Assembly (NCBI RefSeq): GCF_900110065.1
Contig: NZ_FOCI01000005.1
Coordinates: 1 to 64,000, forward strand
Length of the DNA: 64,000 bases
Direction of reading: 5' to 3'
Source: Loktanella fryxellensis
GTDB taxonomy: Bacteria > Pseudomonadota > Alphaproteobacteria > Rhodobacterales > Rhodobacteraceae
The notes under the pieces are model-generated. The model saw only the letters and a list, made by a program, of their open reading frames with translations. It was not told the origin of the DNA and did not search any database. This document shows positions 1 to 8,251 of the stretch, piece after piece. The stretch's first letter is position 1; each line of letters opens with the position of its first letter. Made by a program: the position numbers and the translations under genes.

Positions 1-276
1 GTCAGGCACGACCCAGTCCAGCCCCGTGAGCCGCAGCAGGCTCTCGACGAAGCCCGTCGTCTGCCGAAGCGCCATCCCGAAAAGCACTTTCATGGTCAGA
101 CACGTCTGGATGGCGGCGTCACTGAAGGTCCGCGACCTGCCCCTCTTGCCGGAAGGTTCGGCATCCCAGTTCATCTCGGGATCGAACCAGATCGTCAGTG
201 ATCCGCGGCGCTTCAGCGCCGCGTTGTAATCAGCCCAGTTCCTCGTCTTGTAGGTAAGTGATGTCGGTTTGCTCAT
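1..276 (-). CDS. IS5-family transposase, N-terminal part (runs off the window)
   Basis: The first 92 residues are visible, from MSKPTSLTYKTRNW to GLDWVVPD, with no stop before the edge. The pattern RRGSLTIWFDPEMNWD, then FSDAAIQTCLTMKVLFGMALR and the QTTGFVESLL stretch, matches the N-terminal domain of DDE transposases of the IS5 family common in Rhodobacteraceae. The catalytic DDE core lies beyond the window, so whether the enzyme is intact cannot be judged. The start is 62 bases inside the terminal repeat, the usual arrangement. Confidence 0.85.
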   Translation of the reverse strand, partial: MSKPTSLTYKTRNWADYNAALKRRGSLTIWFDPEMNWDAEPSGKRGRSRTFSDAAIQTCLTMKVLFGMALRQTTGFVESLLRLTGLDWVVPD

Positions 277-338
277 GCGGGCCAGCTACCACACTGGATT
301 CACAACATGAATCCCTCTCGGATTTGTGCAACAGAGCC
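1..338 (-). mobile_element. IS5-family insertion sequence, one end only
   Basis: The window opens inside an insertion sequence. Its transposase start is at 276 and its terminal inverted repeat, read on the minus strand as GGCTCTGTTGCACAAATC, lies at about 321-338. This terminus is of the kind found on IS5-family elements. The other end lies outside the window, so total length and target duplication cannot be seen. The element sits in the 3' part of the DUF853 ATPase gene that ends at 286, on the same strand, and supplies that gene's last codons and stop. Confidence 0.85.
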
Positions 339-1782
339 CGGCAGCGGCGGTGTCGGCACGGGCCGCCAGCATCTCGTAGGCCGACTCGCGGTCGATCGCG
401 GTGCCGTATTTCGCGGCCATCGGCGACTGCGTCATTAACGTCGCCCGCACACCGGCGTCGATCGGGCCCACCTGCGACGACGGCGGACGGATCAGCGTGC
501 GTTCCACCATCAGGGGCGAGCCTTTGGCATCCAGCAACGAGGTGACGGCCTCGCCGGTACCGACCTGCTGGATCGCGTCGGCAGTGTCGAATGCCGGGTT
601 GTCGCGGTAGGTCTGGGCGGCTTTCTTCAGATCCTCGCGGTCGCGTCCGGTGAAGGCGCGCAGCGCATGCTGCACCCGGTTGCCGAGTTGCCCCAGCACG
701 TCGTCCGGCACGTCGGCTGGGTTCTGGGTGATGAAATAGATGCCGACCCCCTTGGACCGGATCAGGCGCGCGACCTGTTCGACCTTGTCCACCAGCACCT
801 TTGGTGCACCGTCGAACAGCAGATGCGCCTCGTCAAAGAAGAACACCAGCTTGGGCTTGTCCGGGTTGCCCACCTCAGGCAGAACCTCGAACAGCTCCGA
901 CAAGAGCCACAGCAGGAAGGTCGCATAGAGCTTGGGGCTGCCCATCAACTGGTCGGCTGCGAGGATGTTGATCATGCCGCGCCCGTCGGGGGCGAGCCGC
1001 ATCATGTCCATCAGGTCCAGCGCCGGTTCGCCGAACAACGCGCTGCCGCCCTGATTCTCCAGGACCAGCAACTGCCGCTGGATCGCGCCGACGGACGCGG
1101 TGGCGACGTTGCCGAAGCGCAGCGACAGGTCCTTGGCGTTCTGCCCGACCCAGACCAGCAGCGCCTGCAGGTCCTTCAGGTCGAGCAGCGGCAAGCCTTC
1201 TTCGTCGGCCATGCGGAAGGCGACGTTCAGCACGCCTTCCTGCACGTCCGTCAGCTCCAGCAGGCGCGACAGCAGCAGCGGCCCCATCTCGGCCACCGTG
1301 GCGCGGATCGGATGGCCCTGCCGACCGAGCAGATCCCAGAACGTCACGGGAAATGCGCTGTACTGCAGATCGAGGCCGATGGTGGCGGCCCGCGTCGTAA
1401 ACGGCGCATGCAGCTTGTGCATGGCCGACCCGGCCATCGCCAGACCCGACAGGTCGCCCTTCACGTCCGACAGGAACACCGGCACACCGGCGGCGGAGAA
1501 GCCTTCGGCCAGGATCTGCAGGGTGACGGTCTTGCCGGTGCCGGTGGCGCCCGCGATCAGCCCGTGGCGATTCGCCTTGTCCAGCAACAAGTGCTGGGGG
1601 CTGGCATAGCCCGCCCCGCCGCCACCGACGAAGATCGCGGCGGTGGTCTGGCCCGCTGCGGGGACGGGCGCAGGCACCGATGTCTCAGGCTGTGTCTGGG
1701 GCGGCGACTGGTCTGGCGGTGGCGGCGGCGTCCGACCCGGCGTCTGGTCTGGCGTGTGCGGGATCGTAGGGTCTGCGGTCAT
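286..1782 (-). CDS. HerA-like ATPase (DUF853, YjgR-type), 3' end replaced by IS sequence
   Basis: A predicted AAA+ ATPase of the HerA/FtsK-like superfamily; its substrate is unknown in the family. From the chosen ATG it has a Pro/Gln-rich N-terminal leader (residues 1-45), a Walker A motif GATGTGKT (about 78-85) and a Walker B segment [13 protein letters not shown] in the second half, followed by an [20 protein letters not shown] sensor region. The start at 1782 has AGGA eight bases upstream; earlier in-frame starts at 1791 and 1818 lack a good ribosome site. Homologues continue for roughly 80 residues after the [10 protein letters not shown] motif. Here the frame enters the IS terminus after AADTAAAG-like residues and ends with [16 protein letters not shown], which is IS-encoded. 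The ATPase core is intact, so residual activity is possible. Confidence 0.85.
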   Translation of the reverse strand: MTADPTIPHTPDQTPGRTPPPPPDQSPPQTQPETSVPAPVPAAGQTTAAIFVGGGGAGYASPQHLLLDKANRHGLIAGATGTGKTVTLQILAEGFSAAGVPVFLSDVKGDLSGLAMAGSAMHKLHAPFTTRAATIGLDLQYSAFPVTFWDLLGRQGHPIRATVAEMGPLLLSRLLELTDVQEGVLNVAFRMADEEGLPLLDLKDLQALLVWVGQNAKDLSLRFGNVATASVGAIQRQLLVLENQGGSALFGEPALDLMDMMRLAPDGRGMINILAADQLMGSPKLYATFLLWLLSELFEVLPEVGNPDKPKLVFFFDEAHLLFDGAPKVLVDKVEQVARLIRSKGVGIYFITQNPADVPDDVLGQLGNRVQHALRAFTGRDREDLKKAAQTYRDNPAFDTADAIQQVGTGEAVTSLLDAKGSPLMVERTLIRPPSSQVGPIDAGVRATLMTQSPMAAKYGTAIDRESAYEMLAARADTAAAGLCCTNPRGIHVVNPVW

Positions 1783-1849
1783 CGTGGCCATCCTGTCGTG
1801 CGGACCGATCACGGTCACGCGATTTCAGTCGCAGAATACATTCTTAACC

Positions 1850-1954
1850 TCGCAGTGCGATAGTGGCGTTGTCGGACATCCTGATGTCCCCCTGCAGGTG
1901 GCCGACATCCTTCTCCCTGTTGGACTTGCCGCACCTTCGGGTGCGGCCTTTTTT
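1850..1954 (+). ncRNA. candidate small RNA 1 ending in a strong terminator
   Basis: No plus-strand gene lies upstream of the terminator at 1928-1954, so an independent short transcript is the simplest explanation. The sequence before it contains a perfect hairpin GGACATC-CT-GATGTCC and a second copy of the GACATCC string a little downstream. The 5' end is a guess; no clear promoter was recognised. A leader or antisense role relative to the divergent DUF853 gene is an alternative. Confidence 0.3.
1928..1954 (+). terminator. Rho-independent terminator without an upstream gene
   Basis: The arms GCCGCACC (1928-1935) and GGTGCGGC (1940-1947) pair perfectly around a TTCG tetraloop and are followed by CTTTTTT. 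On this strand there is no protein gene upstream within the window that it could serve. Confidence 0.8.
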
Positions 1955-1959
1955 CGTGA

Positions 1960-2083
1960 TCGCCATACCGTGGGACGCGGTGTGCCTGTTGACCGGCTCC
2001 CCCCCATCGCCTAGGACTCGCGCCAATGGTCGGCAAAGTCCGACGGGGAGCAATGGGAAAGGGCCCTTTCGAGGGCTCTTTTC
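1960..2083 (+). ncRNA. candidate small RNA 2, nested stems plus terminator
   Basis: Between two plus-strand terminators lies about 125 bases that can fold into a nested structure. The outer stem is GCTCCCC (1996-2002) with GGGGAGC (2045-2051). The inner stem is GGACT (2014-2018) with AGTCC (2037-2041). A terminator at 2059-2083 follows directly. No open reading frame with a ribosome site fits here. The family was not recognised (it does not show the SRP or tmRNA signatures). The 5' end is uncertain. Confidence 0.35.
2059..2083 (+). terminator. Rho-independent terminator, second orphan
   Basis: AAGGGCCCT (2059-2067) pairs with AGGGCTCTT (2072-2080), with one G-U pair, around a TTCG loop, followed by TTC. 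It lies 105 bases after the preceding terminator on the same strand and about 250 bases before the ialB-like gene. Confidence 0.7.
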
Positions 2084-2334
2084 TATTTGAACACATCGTC
2101 TTGCGGGTGCGCAACTTGGCCACGGACCACGCCTGCGCCGCCCCCTGCAATCCGCATGATCGTGCCCGCAGCCGCGCCCGACCGGTGGCACCGCCCATCG
2201 GCGGCGCTTTGCCGTTTACAGACGATTTGTGCCTGACACCGTGCACCGCGCGTGATACCCCGCCGCGCACGCGACGGGGCGACGCGCAAACCGCCAACGG
2301 TCCCGCACAGGCGATTCATTAGACGGAGAAACCC

Positions 2335-3012
2335 ATGTTGACTGCCGCCAAACCCCTGCTGATCGGCCTGCTGCTGACGACGGCCCCGATGGCCGTGCTG
2401 GCCCAGACGGAAGCGCAGACGGAACCGCAGACCGAGGCGCCCGCCGCCGCCGCGCCTGCTGCACCTGCGGCCGATGCACCGGCAGCCGATGCGCCCGCCA
2501 CGGACGTCCCGGCAGCGGATGCGCCCGCCGATGCCGCAGCCGCCGCAGACAGCGAGCCGCGCGTGGGCGAACCCTACGTGCGCGAAACTTTCGGTGCGTG
2601 GTCGCTGCGCTGCCTGCAGGCCGAGGCGGGCCAGCCCGATCCCTGCCAGCTGTACCAGCTGCTCGAGGATGCGGACGGCAACGCCGTGGCTGAGTTCAGC
2701 ACCTTCCCGCTGCCCGAAGGCAATGAGGCCGCCGCAGGGGCCACCATCGTCGTGCCGCTGGAAACGCTGCTGACCGAAAACCTGCGCGTGACCGTTGATG
2801 GCGGCGAAGGCAAGGTCTATCCCTTTACCTTCTGCAACGCGGCAGGCTGCATCGCCCGGATCGGCTTTACCGCCGCCGAAGTCGCCGCGATGAAGGCCGG
2901 CAACGCCGCCGTCGTGCGGATGGTCCCTGCCGCCGCCCCGGATCAGGAAGTGGCGCTGACCATGTCGCTGGCCGGCTTCACCGCAGGCTTTGACAGCGTC
3001 GACGCGCAGTAA
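2335..3012 (+). CDS. Invasion-associated locus B (IalB) family exported protein
   Basis: A 225-residue secreted protein. Residues 1-23 form a signal peptide ending in VLA-Q. Residues about 25-75 are an Ala/Pro/Asp-rich linker, and the IalB domain follows from about 80 (VRETFGAWSLRC onward) to the end. Paired cysteines CLQAEAGQPDPC and FCNAAGC are typical of the family. IalB was named from Bartonella invasion of red cells, but the family is widespread in free-living alphaproteobacteria, where its role is unknown; a periplasmic or surface place is inferred. A GGAG ribosome site precedes the ATG. It converges with the ketosynthase gene. Confidence 0.85.
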   Translation: MLTAAKPLLIGLLLTTAPMAVLAQTEAQTEPQTEAPAAAAPAAPAADAPAADAPATDVPAADAPADAAAAADSEPRVGEPYVRETFGAWSLRCLQAEAGQPDPCQLYQLLEDADGNAVAEFSTFPLPEGNEAAAGATIVVPLETLLTENLRVTVDGGEGKVYPFTFCNAAGCIARIGFTAAEVAAMKAGNAAVVRMVPAAAPDQEVALTMSLAGFTAGFDSVDAQ

Positions 3013-3021
3013 GCGGACCAT

Positions 3022-3050
3022 GCCGTCCCGGTTGCTACGACCGGGGCGGC
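3022..3050. terminator. Hairpin between convergent genes, no U tract
   Basis: GCCGTCCCGGT (3022-3032) pairs with ACCGGGGCGGC (3040-3050) over 11 positions with one G-U pair. It fills the gap between the ialB-like stop and the ketosynthase stop, so it can serve both directions. No T run follows on either strand, which makes efficient intrinsic termination uncertain. Confidence 0.45.
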
Positions 3051-3051
3051 G

Positions 3052-4284
3052 TCACGCGTGCTGCGCGAGGGCGGTCCAGCGCCGCAGCACCATGACGGCA
3101 TTCAACCCGCCGAATGCAAAGGCGTTGGACATCGCCGCATCGACACGCGCGCTCCGCGCCGCGTTGGGGACCACATCCAGATCGCAATCCGGGTCGGGCT
3201 GACCATAGCCTACGGTCGGGGCCACGATCCCGTCGCGCACCGCCATCAGGCAGGCCAGCAGTTCCACGGCACCGGCCGCCCCGATCAGGTGGCCGTGCAT
3301 CGCCTTGGTCGACGACACCATCAACCGGTCCGCATGCGCGCCGAAGACCGCGCGGATCGCCGCCGTTTCCGTCCTGTCGTTCAGCGTCGTGCCGGTGCCA
3401 TGGGCGTTGACGTAGGCCACGTCCGCAGGCGTCAGTCCTGCATCGGCCAGCGCCGCACGCATCGCCCGCACCGCACCATCCTGCGACGGTGTGACGATGT
3501 CGGCGGCATCGCTGGACATGGCGGTCCCCGCCACCTCGCACAGGATGTCGGCGCCACGGGCCAGCGCATGGTCCAGCGCCTCGAACACGAAGACCGCCGC
3601 CCCCTCGCCCTGCACCATGCCGTTGCGGCTCGCGCAGAACGGGCGGCAACCGTCGCGGGACATGACGCGCAGCCCCTCCCACGCCTTGATCCCGCCAAAG
3701 GTCAGCATCGCCTCCGACCCGCCGGTCAGGATGACATCGGCGGTGCCGCTGCGGACCAGCGCCAGCGCCTGCCCCATCGCGTGGTTCGACGAAGCGCAGG
3801 CGGTGGAGACGGTGAACACCGGCCCCCGCGCGCCGTGCCGGATCGACACGTGGCTGGCCGCCGCATTGGCCATCAGGCGCGGCACGACAAAGGGATGCAC
3901 GCGGTCGCGGCCCGCCTCGTAGACAGCGCGGAAGTTGTCGTCCAGCGTGCCCAGACCGCCGCCGGAGGTGCCGAGGATCACGCCAGCGCGGTCGCCCAGG
4001 TGCGCATCGAGACCGGCCTGCGCCACAGCCTGCCCTGCCGCGATCAGGGCGAACTGGGTGAAGCGGTCGTGCAGGGTCAGCTCTGCCTTGGTGAAATGCG
4101 CGGTCTCATCGTAGTCCTGCACCTGTGCGCCGATGCGGATCTGCAACCGGTCCGCGTCGCGGATGTCAAGCGGGCCAATGGCACAGGTCCCGGCCTGCAT
4201 CGCGGCCAGGGTCGCAGGCACGTCGTGACCCAGCGGATTGATCGTGCCCGCACCGGTGACGACGACCCGCCGCGCAGGGCTCAT
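3052..4284 (-). CDS. Beta-ketoacyl-ACP synthase, FabF/NodE type
   Basis: Condensing enzyme of 410 residues that would extend an acyl-ACP with malonyl-ACP. The catalytic triad is complete: Cys163 in STACASS, His295 in NAHGTGT and His330 in AMHGHLIGAAG. The length and GASGxG-like C-terminal region fit the KAS II/NodE branch. The ATG overlaps the stop of the acyl carrier protein gene by ATGA, so the two are translationally coupled. It is the last gene of an operon with an L,D-transpeptidase and an LpxD-like acyltransferase. No ketoreductase or dehydratase is adjacent, so it must borrow the housekeeping fatty-acid enzymes or act in a specialised elongation step. Confidence 0.9.
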   Translation of the reverse strand: MSPARRVVVTGAGTINPLGHDVPATLAAMQAGTCAIGPLDIRDADRLQIRIGAQVQDYDETAHFTKAELTLHDRFTQFALIAAGQAVAQAGLDAHLGDRAGVILGTSGGGLGTLDDNFRAVYEAGRDRVHPFVVPRLMANAAASHVSIRHGARGPVFTVSTACASSNHAMGQALALVRSGTADVILTGGSEAMLTFGGIKAWEGLRVMSRDGCRPFCASRNGMVQGEGAAVFVFEALDHALARGADILCEVAGTAMSSDAADIVTPSQDGAVRAMRAALADAGLTPADVAYVNAHGTGTTLNDRTETAAIRAVFGAHADRLMVSSTKAMHGHLIGAAGAVELLACLMAVRDGIVAPTVGYGQPDPDCDLDVVPNAARSARVDAAMSNAFAFGGLNAVMVLRRWTALAQHA

Positions 4285-4538
4285 GCCCGCTCCCGCACCA
4301 GTGCGGACACCGCCTGAACGATGCTGCGCACCGTGGCCACGTCGAACCCGCTGTCGGCGGGCGCATTGGCGTTGAACGGGATCGTCACGTCGAAGGCCTC
4401 TTCGATGGCGAAGATGCTTTCGACCAGCCCCATGCTGTCGATGCCCAGCGTTTCCAGCGTGTCGTCGAGCGTCACGTCCGACACGTCGAGCAGCGCCTGA
4501 TCCGCGAGGATCGCCATGATCTTGGCCTGAACATCCAT
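4281..4538 (-). CDS. Acyl carrier protein
   Basis: An 85-residue carrier protein. Residues LGIDSMGLVE carry Ser35, the expected 4'-phosphopantetheine site in the DSxxL/DSMG motif, and the helices around it are acidic. It lies between the LpxD-like gene (33-base gap) and the ketosynthase gene (ATGA overlap). The protein resembles dedicated carriers such as AcpXL or NodF more by context than by sequence; which one cannot be decided here. The main fatty-acid acpP is expected elsewhere in the genome. Confidence 0.85.
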   Translation of the reverse strand: MDVQAKIMAILADQALLDVSDVTLDDTLETLGIDSMGLVESIFAIEEAFDVTIPFNANAPADSGFDVATVRSIVQAVSALVRERA

Positions 4539-4571
4539 GATCGCACCATCCCAGTTGCCGTTGACCGCGAT

Positions 4572-5666
4572 CTAATCCTTCGCGTCGTCGTTGGGAACCC
4601 GTTTCTGCAATGCGGCGATGTCGCGCATCATCTGCGGCAGGCGGCGCAGCGCCTTGTCGCGGACCCGGTGGCTGGGCATGTCCAGCGCAGGCGAGCCCAT
4701 GATGAACTGCCCGTCCGGTACGTGGCCATAGACGTTTGCCGCCGCCGCGACCACCACGTCGTTCCCCACGATGATCCGGTTGTTGGTCGCGGCACGGCCA
4801 CCCATGACGACCCGGTCGCCCAGCGTGCCCGACCCCGCCATGGCCACCTGCCCGCACAGGATGTTGTCGGCCCCGATGATGCAGTTGTGGCCGACCAGCA
4901 CAAGATCGTCGATCTTGGTGCCGCGGCCAACCTGCGTGGGCCGGATCGTCCCCGCATCGATGCAGCTGTTCGCCCCCACCTCGACGTCATCGCCCAGGAT
5001 CACGCCGCCAAGGCTGTGGATGCGGTGACGCGTGGCATCGGCGGGCGGCGTCAGCGGCACACGGCCCAAGGTCTGAGAGGCCCGCTCTTCGTGCGACAGA
5101 TCGCGCGTGACGTAGGAGAACCCGTCCGCACCGATCACGACGTTGGATTGCAGGATCACCCGGTCCCCCAGACGGCAACCGCGCCCGATACGGACGCCCG
5201 CGTGCAGCAGGCAATCGTCGCCCAGCGTGCTGCCGGGCCCGATGCTGACATGGGCGTCCAGCCGGACGCGGGCGCCGATTACGGTGCCGGGGGCCAGCAC
5301 CACGAACGGCCCGATCGACGGGTCCGCGCCGATGCTGCAGTCGTCCGGCACGATCGCCGTGGGATGGATGCCGGTGGATCTGGGCGCGGGATCGAAGGCC
5401 TGCGTCAGTGCCGCCATCGCCAGCCGCGCGCGCGGCACTGTGATCGCCGCCTGCAGCCCCAGCGCCTGCCAGTCCGCATCCGCCCAGACGATCGCCGCCC
5501 GCGCGCCGCTGGCGGTCAGTTGCGCGGCAAAGGCGGGCTGCATCGCCAGCGCCAGATCGTCGGGGCCCGCATCCTTCGGCTCGGCCGGGCGGCGCACGAT
5601 CAGGGACGTGTCGCCATGGGCCGTGGTGCCAAGGGCTGCGGCGATCTCGGCGATGGTCAGCGCCAT
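4572..5666 (-). CDS. lpxD: LpxD-like UDP-3-O-acylglucosamine N-acyltransferase
   Basis: A 364-residue left-handed beta-helix acyltransferase. An N-terminal uridine-binding-like domain (1-100) is followed by hexapeptide repeats (about 100-330) and a C-terminal helical tail. His260 in KIDDLVLVGHNCIIG corresponds to the catalytic histidine of LpxD, and GADGFSYV is the family sugar-binding stretch. LpxD normally transfers a 3-hydroxyacyl chain from ACP to UDP-3-O-acyl-glucosamine in lipid A synthesis, with the gene in an lpxD-fabZ-lpxA-lpxB cluster. Here it stands beside an L,D-transpeptidase and its own ACP and ketosynthase, so it may be a paralogue with another acceptor. That is inference; the sole lpxD of the cell is the alternative. 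Confidence 0.85.
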   Translation of the reverse strand: MALTIAEIAAALGTTAHGDTSLIVRRPAEPKDAGPDDLALAMQPAFAAQLTASGARAAIVWADADWQALGLQAAITVPRARLAMAALTQAFDPAPRSTGIHPTAIVPDDCSIGADPSIGPFVVLAPGTVIGARVRLDAHVSIGPGSTLGDDCLLHAGVRIGRGCRLGDRVILQSNVVIGADGFSYVTRDLSHEERASQTLGRVPLTPPADATRHRIHSLGGVILGDDVEVGANSCIDAGTIRPTQVGRGTKIDDLVLVGHNCIIGADNILCGQVAMAGSGTLGDRVVMGGRAATNNRIIVGNDVVVAAAANVYGHVPDGQFIMGSPALDMPSHRVRDKALRRLPQMMRDIAALQKRVPNDDAKD

Positions 5667-5698
5667 GACATGTCTCCTGTCCGGTGTTGCAGGGCGAT

Positions 5699-7318
5699 TT
5701 AGCCCTGAACCGCCGCCACGACCACCCCCGCCTGTTCCAACGCCTGCCAGATCGCGGCATCGCGCCCATAGACATCGCGCCGGAACTGCAACCCGCCGGT
5801 CACGCCGGTAAAGGCGGTGCGGTAATCCAGATGCACCGGCACGGCCACGTCGAGGTTCACGCGCGACTCTGCCCCGCCGCGCAGCCGGTCGTCGAGGAAC
5901 TGTTGCGGATCGCTTTCCTGCACGGCCAGCAGGGCCGCCGCGAATGCGAGCGGATCGTTCAGCCGGACGCAGCCGTGGCTGAACGCGCGCGCCTCGCGGC
6001 TGAACAGGGCCTTGGCGGGGGTGTCGTGCAGATAGATGTTGTATTCGTTCGGAAACATGAACTTGACCAGCCCCAGCGCGTTCTGCGGCCCCGGCGGCTG
6101 GCGCATGGCAAAGGGAAATGTCCGTGCGGTGTAGCGGTTCGCATTCACCGCGCCGCGCGGTATCACCCGCCCGTCGCGGTCCGTCACCTCGATATGGCCG
6201 ACGGCCCCGGCGTTCTGCTGCAACTGCGGCAGATATTCGTTCACGATGATCGACCGGGGGACATACCAGCTCGGGTTGACGACCATGAACTCCATCTCGT
6301 CGGAGAATTCCGGCGTCTGGCGGTTCGCATCCAGCGCGCCGATGACCGAGCGTGTCGAGAACGTGACCCGGTCGTCGTCCACGATGGCCGCGGTGAAATC
6401 CGCGAGGTTCACCCAGACGTGCCGGTCGCCGCGCGGCGCGCTGACCCAGCGCTCGCGCTCCATCGCGACGACCACCGACCGCAACCGGTCCTCGAGGGGG
6501 ACGTTGATCTCGGTCATGGTGGCGGGGCCTGCGGTGCCGTCCTCTGTCAGGCCCATGCTGCGCTGCAGCCGCGTCACGGCGGCCTGCAGGGTCGCGTCAT
6601 AGGTGCGGGTCGCGGTGCGGTCGAGGTGTCCCATGCGGATCAACCGGTTGCGCAACGCGATCACATCCGGGCCGGTGGCGCCGGGGGCAAGGCTGGCAGC
6701 AGTCACCGCGGGGCCATAGCCACCTTGTGCGGCCAGGGCTTCCAGTCGCATCTTTGCATGCAGCAGGCGCACGTATTCGGGGCTGGTCGGCGCCAGCGCC
6801 CGCAGGAAGGACGCAGGATCGTCACTGGCCAGGAACTGGCGCAGCAACGGGATGCGCGGCGCCTGCGGCACCTCGCGCACGATCAGGGGCACCACCTCTG
6901 ACGGGATCAGGATGCCGGTCGCCACGTCGCGGGCATAGGCCAGGAACGCCGCCGTCAGCGCCACGTCCGCCGCCCCCTGCTGTGCCGGTGTCTGCGCCGC
7001 CTTCAGCTGGGCCAGCAGACCCGCCGCGTCGTAGCGGTCGTGCGGCAGGCCGTGCGCGGGCGCATCCGCAAGGGCCGTCAGCAACGCGTTGCGCCGGTCC
7101 TGTGCAGCCAGATCGCCACCGCCCCAGACCGCGTGGAAATCGCGGTCGCGATAAAAGGCGGCAAGCTCCTCGTCGCGGGCCGCCGATTCGGCTACCGCCT
7201 GACGATAGGCGGTGACCTGTGCCGCTGCCGTCACCGGGGACAGCCACAGGCAGACCGCCAGCACAGCTGCACCGGACAGGATCCGCCCAGTGGGACGGCG
7301 TGGCATCGAAGTGGTCAT
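5699..7318 (-). CDS. L,D-transpeptidase with peptidoglycan-binding domain (YcbB/LdtD-like)
   Basis: A 539-residue periplasmic enzyme expected to make 3-3 crosslinks or attach proteins to peptidoglycan. The N-terminus is a signal peptide (about 1-34). A middle peptidoglycan-binding region (GATGPDVIALRNRL onward) precedes the YkuD domain, whose catalytic motif SHGCVRLNDP holds the cysteine near residue 449. The start at 7318 is preferred to one 20 codons upstream because it begins the signal peptide directly and has GGGGA upstream. It is the first gene of a probable operon with lpxD-like, ACP and ketosynthase genes (32- and 33-base gaps) and diverges from a DUF882 peptidase gene. Confidence 0.9.
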   Translation of the reverse strand: MTTSMPRRPTGRILSGAAVLAVCLWLSPVTAAAQVTAYRQAVAESAARDEELAAFYRDRDFHAVWGGGDLAAQDRRNALLTALADAPAHGLPHDRYDAAGLLAQLKAAQTPAQQGAADVALTAAFLAYARDVATGILIPSEVVPLIVREVPQAPRIPLLRQFLASDDPASFLRALAPTSPEYVRLLHAKMRLEALAAQGGYGPAVTAASLAPGATGPDVIALRNRLIRMGHLDRTATRTYDATLQAAVTRLQRSMGLTEDGTAGPATMTEINVPLEDRLRSVVVAMERERWVSAPRGDRHVWVNLADFTAAIVDDDRVTFSTRSVIGALDANRQTPEFSDEMEFMVVNPSWYVPRSIIVNEYLPQLQQNAGAVGHIEVTDRDGRVIPRGAVNANRYTARTFPFAMRQPPGPQNALGLVKFMFPNEYNIYLHDTPAKALFSREARAFSHGCVRLNDPLAFAAALLAVQESDPQQFLDDRLRGGAESRVNLDVAVPVHLDYRTAFTGVTGGLQFRRDVYGRDAAIWQALEQAGVVVAAVQG

Positions 7319-7655
7319 GGCAGCATCCCCGGATCGTCGCAGATGGCCCGCAGGACGGGCCTTGCCTGCCGTTTTCACCCGCGTTTACAGGGCTGTCCAC
7401 GGGCTTCTGGCGGTCCGCCCGATTTGGCGGCACCTGTTGCATTCCCGCCCGTACCGCGCTGCAATTCCGCCCACCTGTTGCACGGTCGCACAGGATCTGC
7501 GCAAAAATCTGCCGACGATATGGCAGATCCGGAACCGTTCCCGATCAACGCTTGGTCCCCTGCGCATGTCGTGTCATATGTGTGTCAACATCCGGACAGG
7601 GATGAAAAGCGCGGGAAATACGCGCAACGAATAAACGGGACGGGACAGGCCTCAC
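7319..7655. promoter_or_regulatory. Divergent regulatory region between ldt and DUF882 genes
   Basis: This 337-base gap separates two divergent cell-wall genes and must hold both promoters. It contains an 11-base direct repeat CACCTGTTGCA at 7431-7441 and 7472-7482, start to start 41 bases. No convincing open reading frame or RNA gene is seen. Promoter boxes were not assigned. Confidence 0.45.
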
Positions 7656-8225
7656 ATGACTTCACAGGGTTATACCGGTGTTACACGGCGCGGACTACTG
7701 GGCGCATTCGCCGCGACTGCGATCGTCGCCACGCCGACTTATTCCAAGGCCGCAGGGTTCCTGCGGGGCGGCGGCGACATCCGCCGCATCAGCATGTATT
7801 CCGGGCGCACCGGTGAGCGGATCGACACGATCTACTGGATCGAAGGCGAATACATCGGAGAGGCGCTGCGCGAGGTGAACAACTTCATGCGCGATTGGCG
7901 CAACGACAAGGTGGCCAACATGGACAGCCGCACCGTCGACATCATGGCCGCGTCGCACCGCCTGCTGGGCACGTCGGAACCCTACATGCTGCTGTCGGGC
8001 TATCGCAGCCCGGAGACGAACAACATGCTGCGCAGCCAGTCGTCCGGCGTCGCGCGCAATTCGCTGCACCTGCGCGGTCAGGCTGCCGACCTGCGCCTGT
8101 CCAGCCGGTCCATCAACGACATGACCCGCGCAGCCGTGTCCTGTGCCGCCGGCGGCGTCGGCACCTATCGCGGTTCGAACTTCGTCCATATGGATTGCGG
8201 CGACGTGCGCGCATGGCGGGGCTGA
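7656..8225 (+). CDS. DUF882 family (YcbK-like) peptidase, Tat-exported
   Basis: A 189-residue protein with a twin-arginine signal: TRRGLLGAF at 10-18 followed by a hydrophobic stretch and a likely cleavage near residue 33. The domain is the DUF882/peptidase M15 type. Candidate zinc ligands are His138 and Asp145 in HLRGQAAD and His178 in HMDCG. Family members related to YcbK/MepK cut peptidoglycan crosslinks. MepK cuts the 3-3 links made by L,D-transpeptidases, so pairing with a divergent L,D-transpeptidase gene is functionally sensible. Substrate here is inferred. A terminator follows 27 bases after the stop. Confidence 0.85.
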   Translation: MTSQGYTGVTRRGLLGAFAATAIVATPTYSKAAGFLRGGGDIRRISMYSGRTGERIDTIYWIEGEYIGEALREVNNFMRDWRNDKVANMDSRTVDIMAASHRLLGTSEPYMLLSGYRSPETNNMLRSQSSGVARNSLHLRGQAADLRLSSRSINDMTRAAVSCAAGGVGTYRGSNFVHMDCGDVRAWRG

Positions 8226-8251
8226 AAACCTGCCTGCAGAAGTAACGGAAC

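Noticed and set aside
3058-4317. A 419-codon plus-strand frame opposite the ketosynthase gene
   Set aside because: Shadow of the minus-strand ketosynthase, whose catalytic triad is complete.
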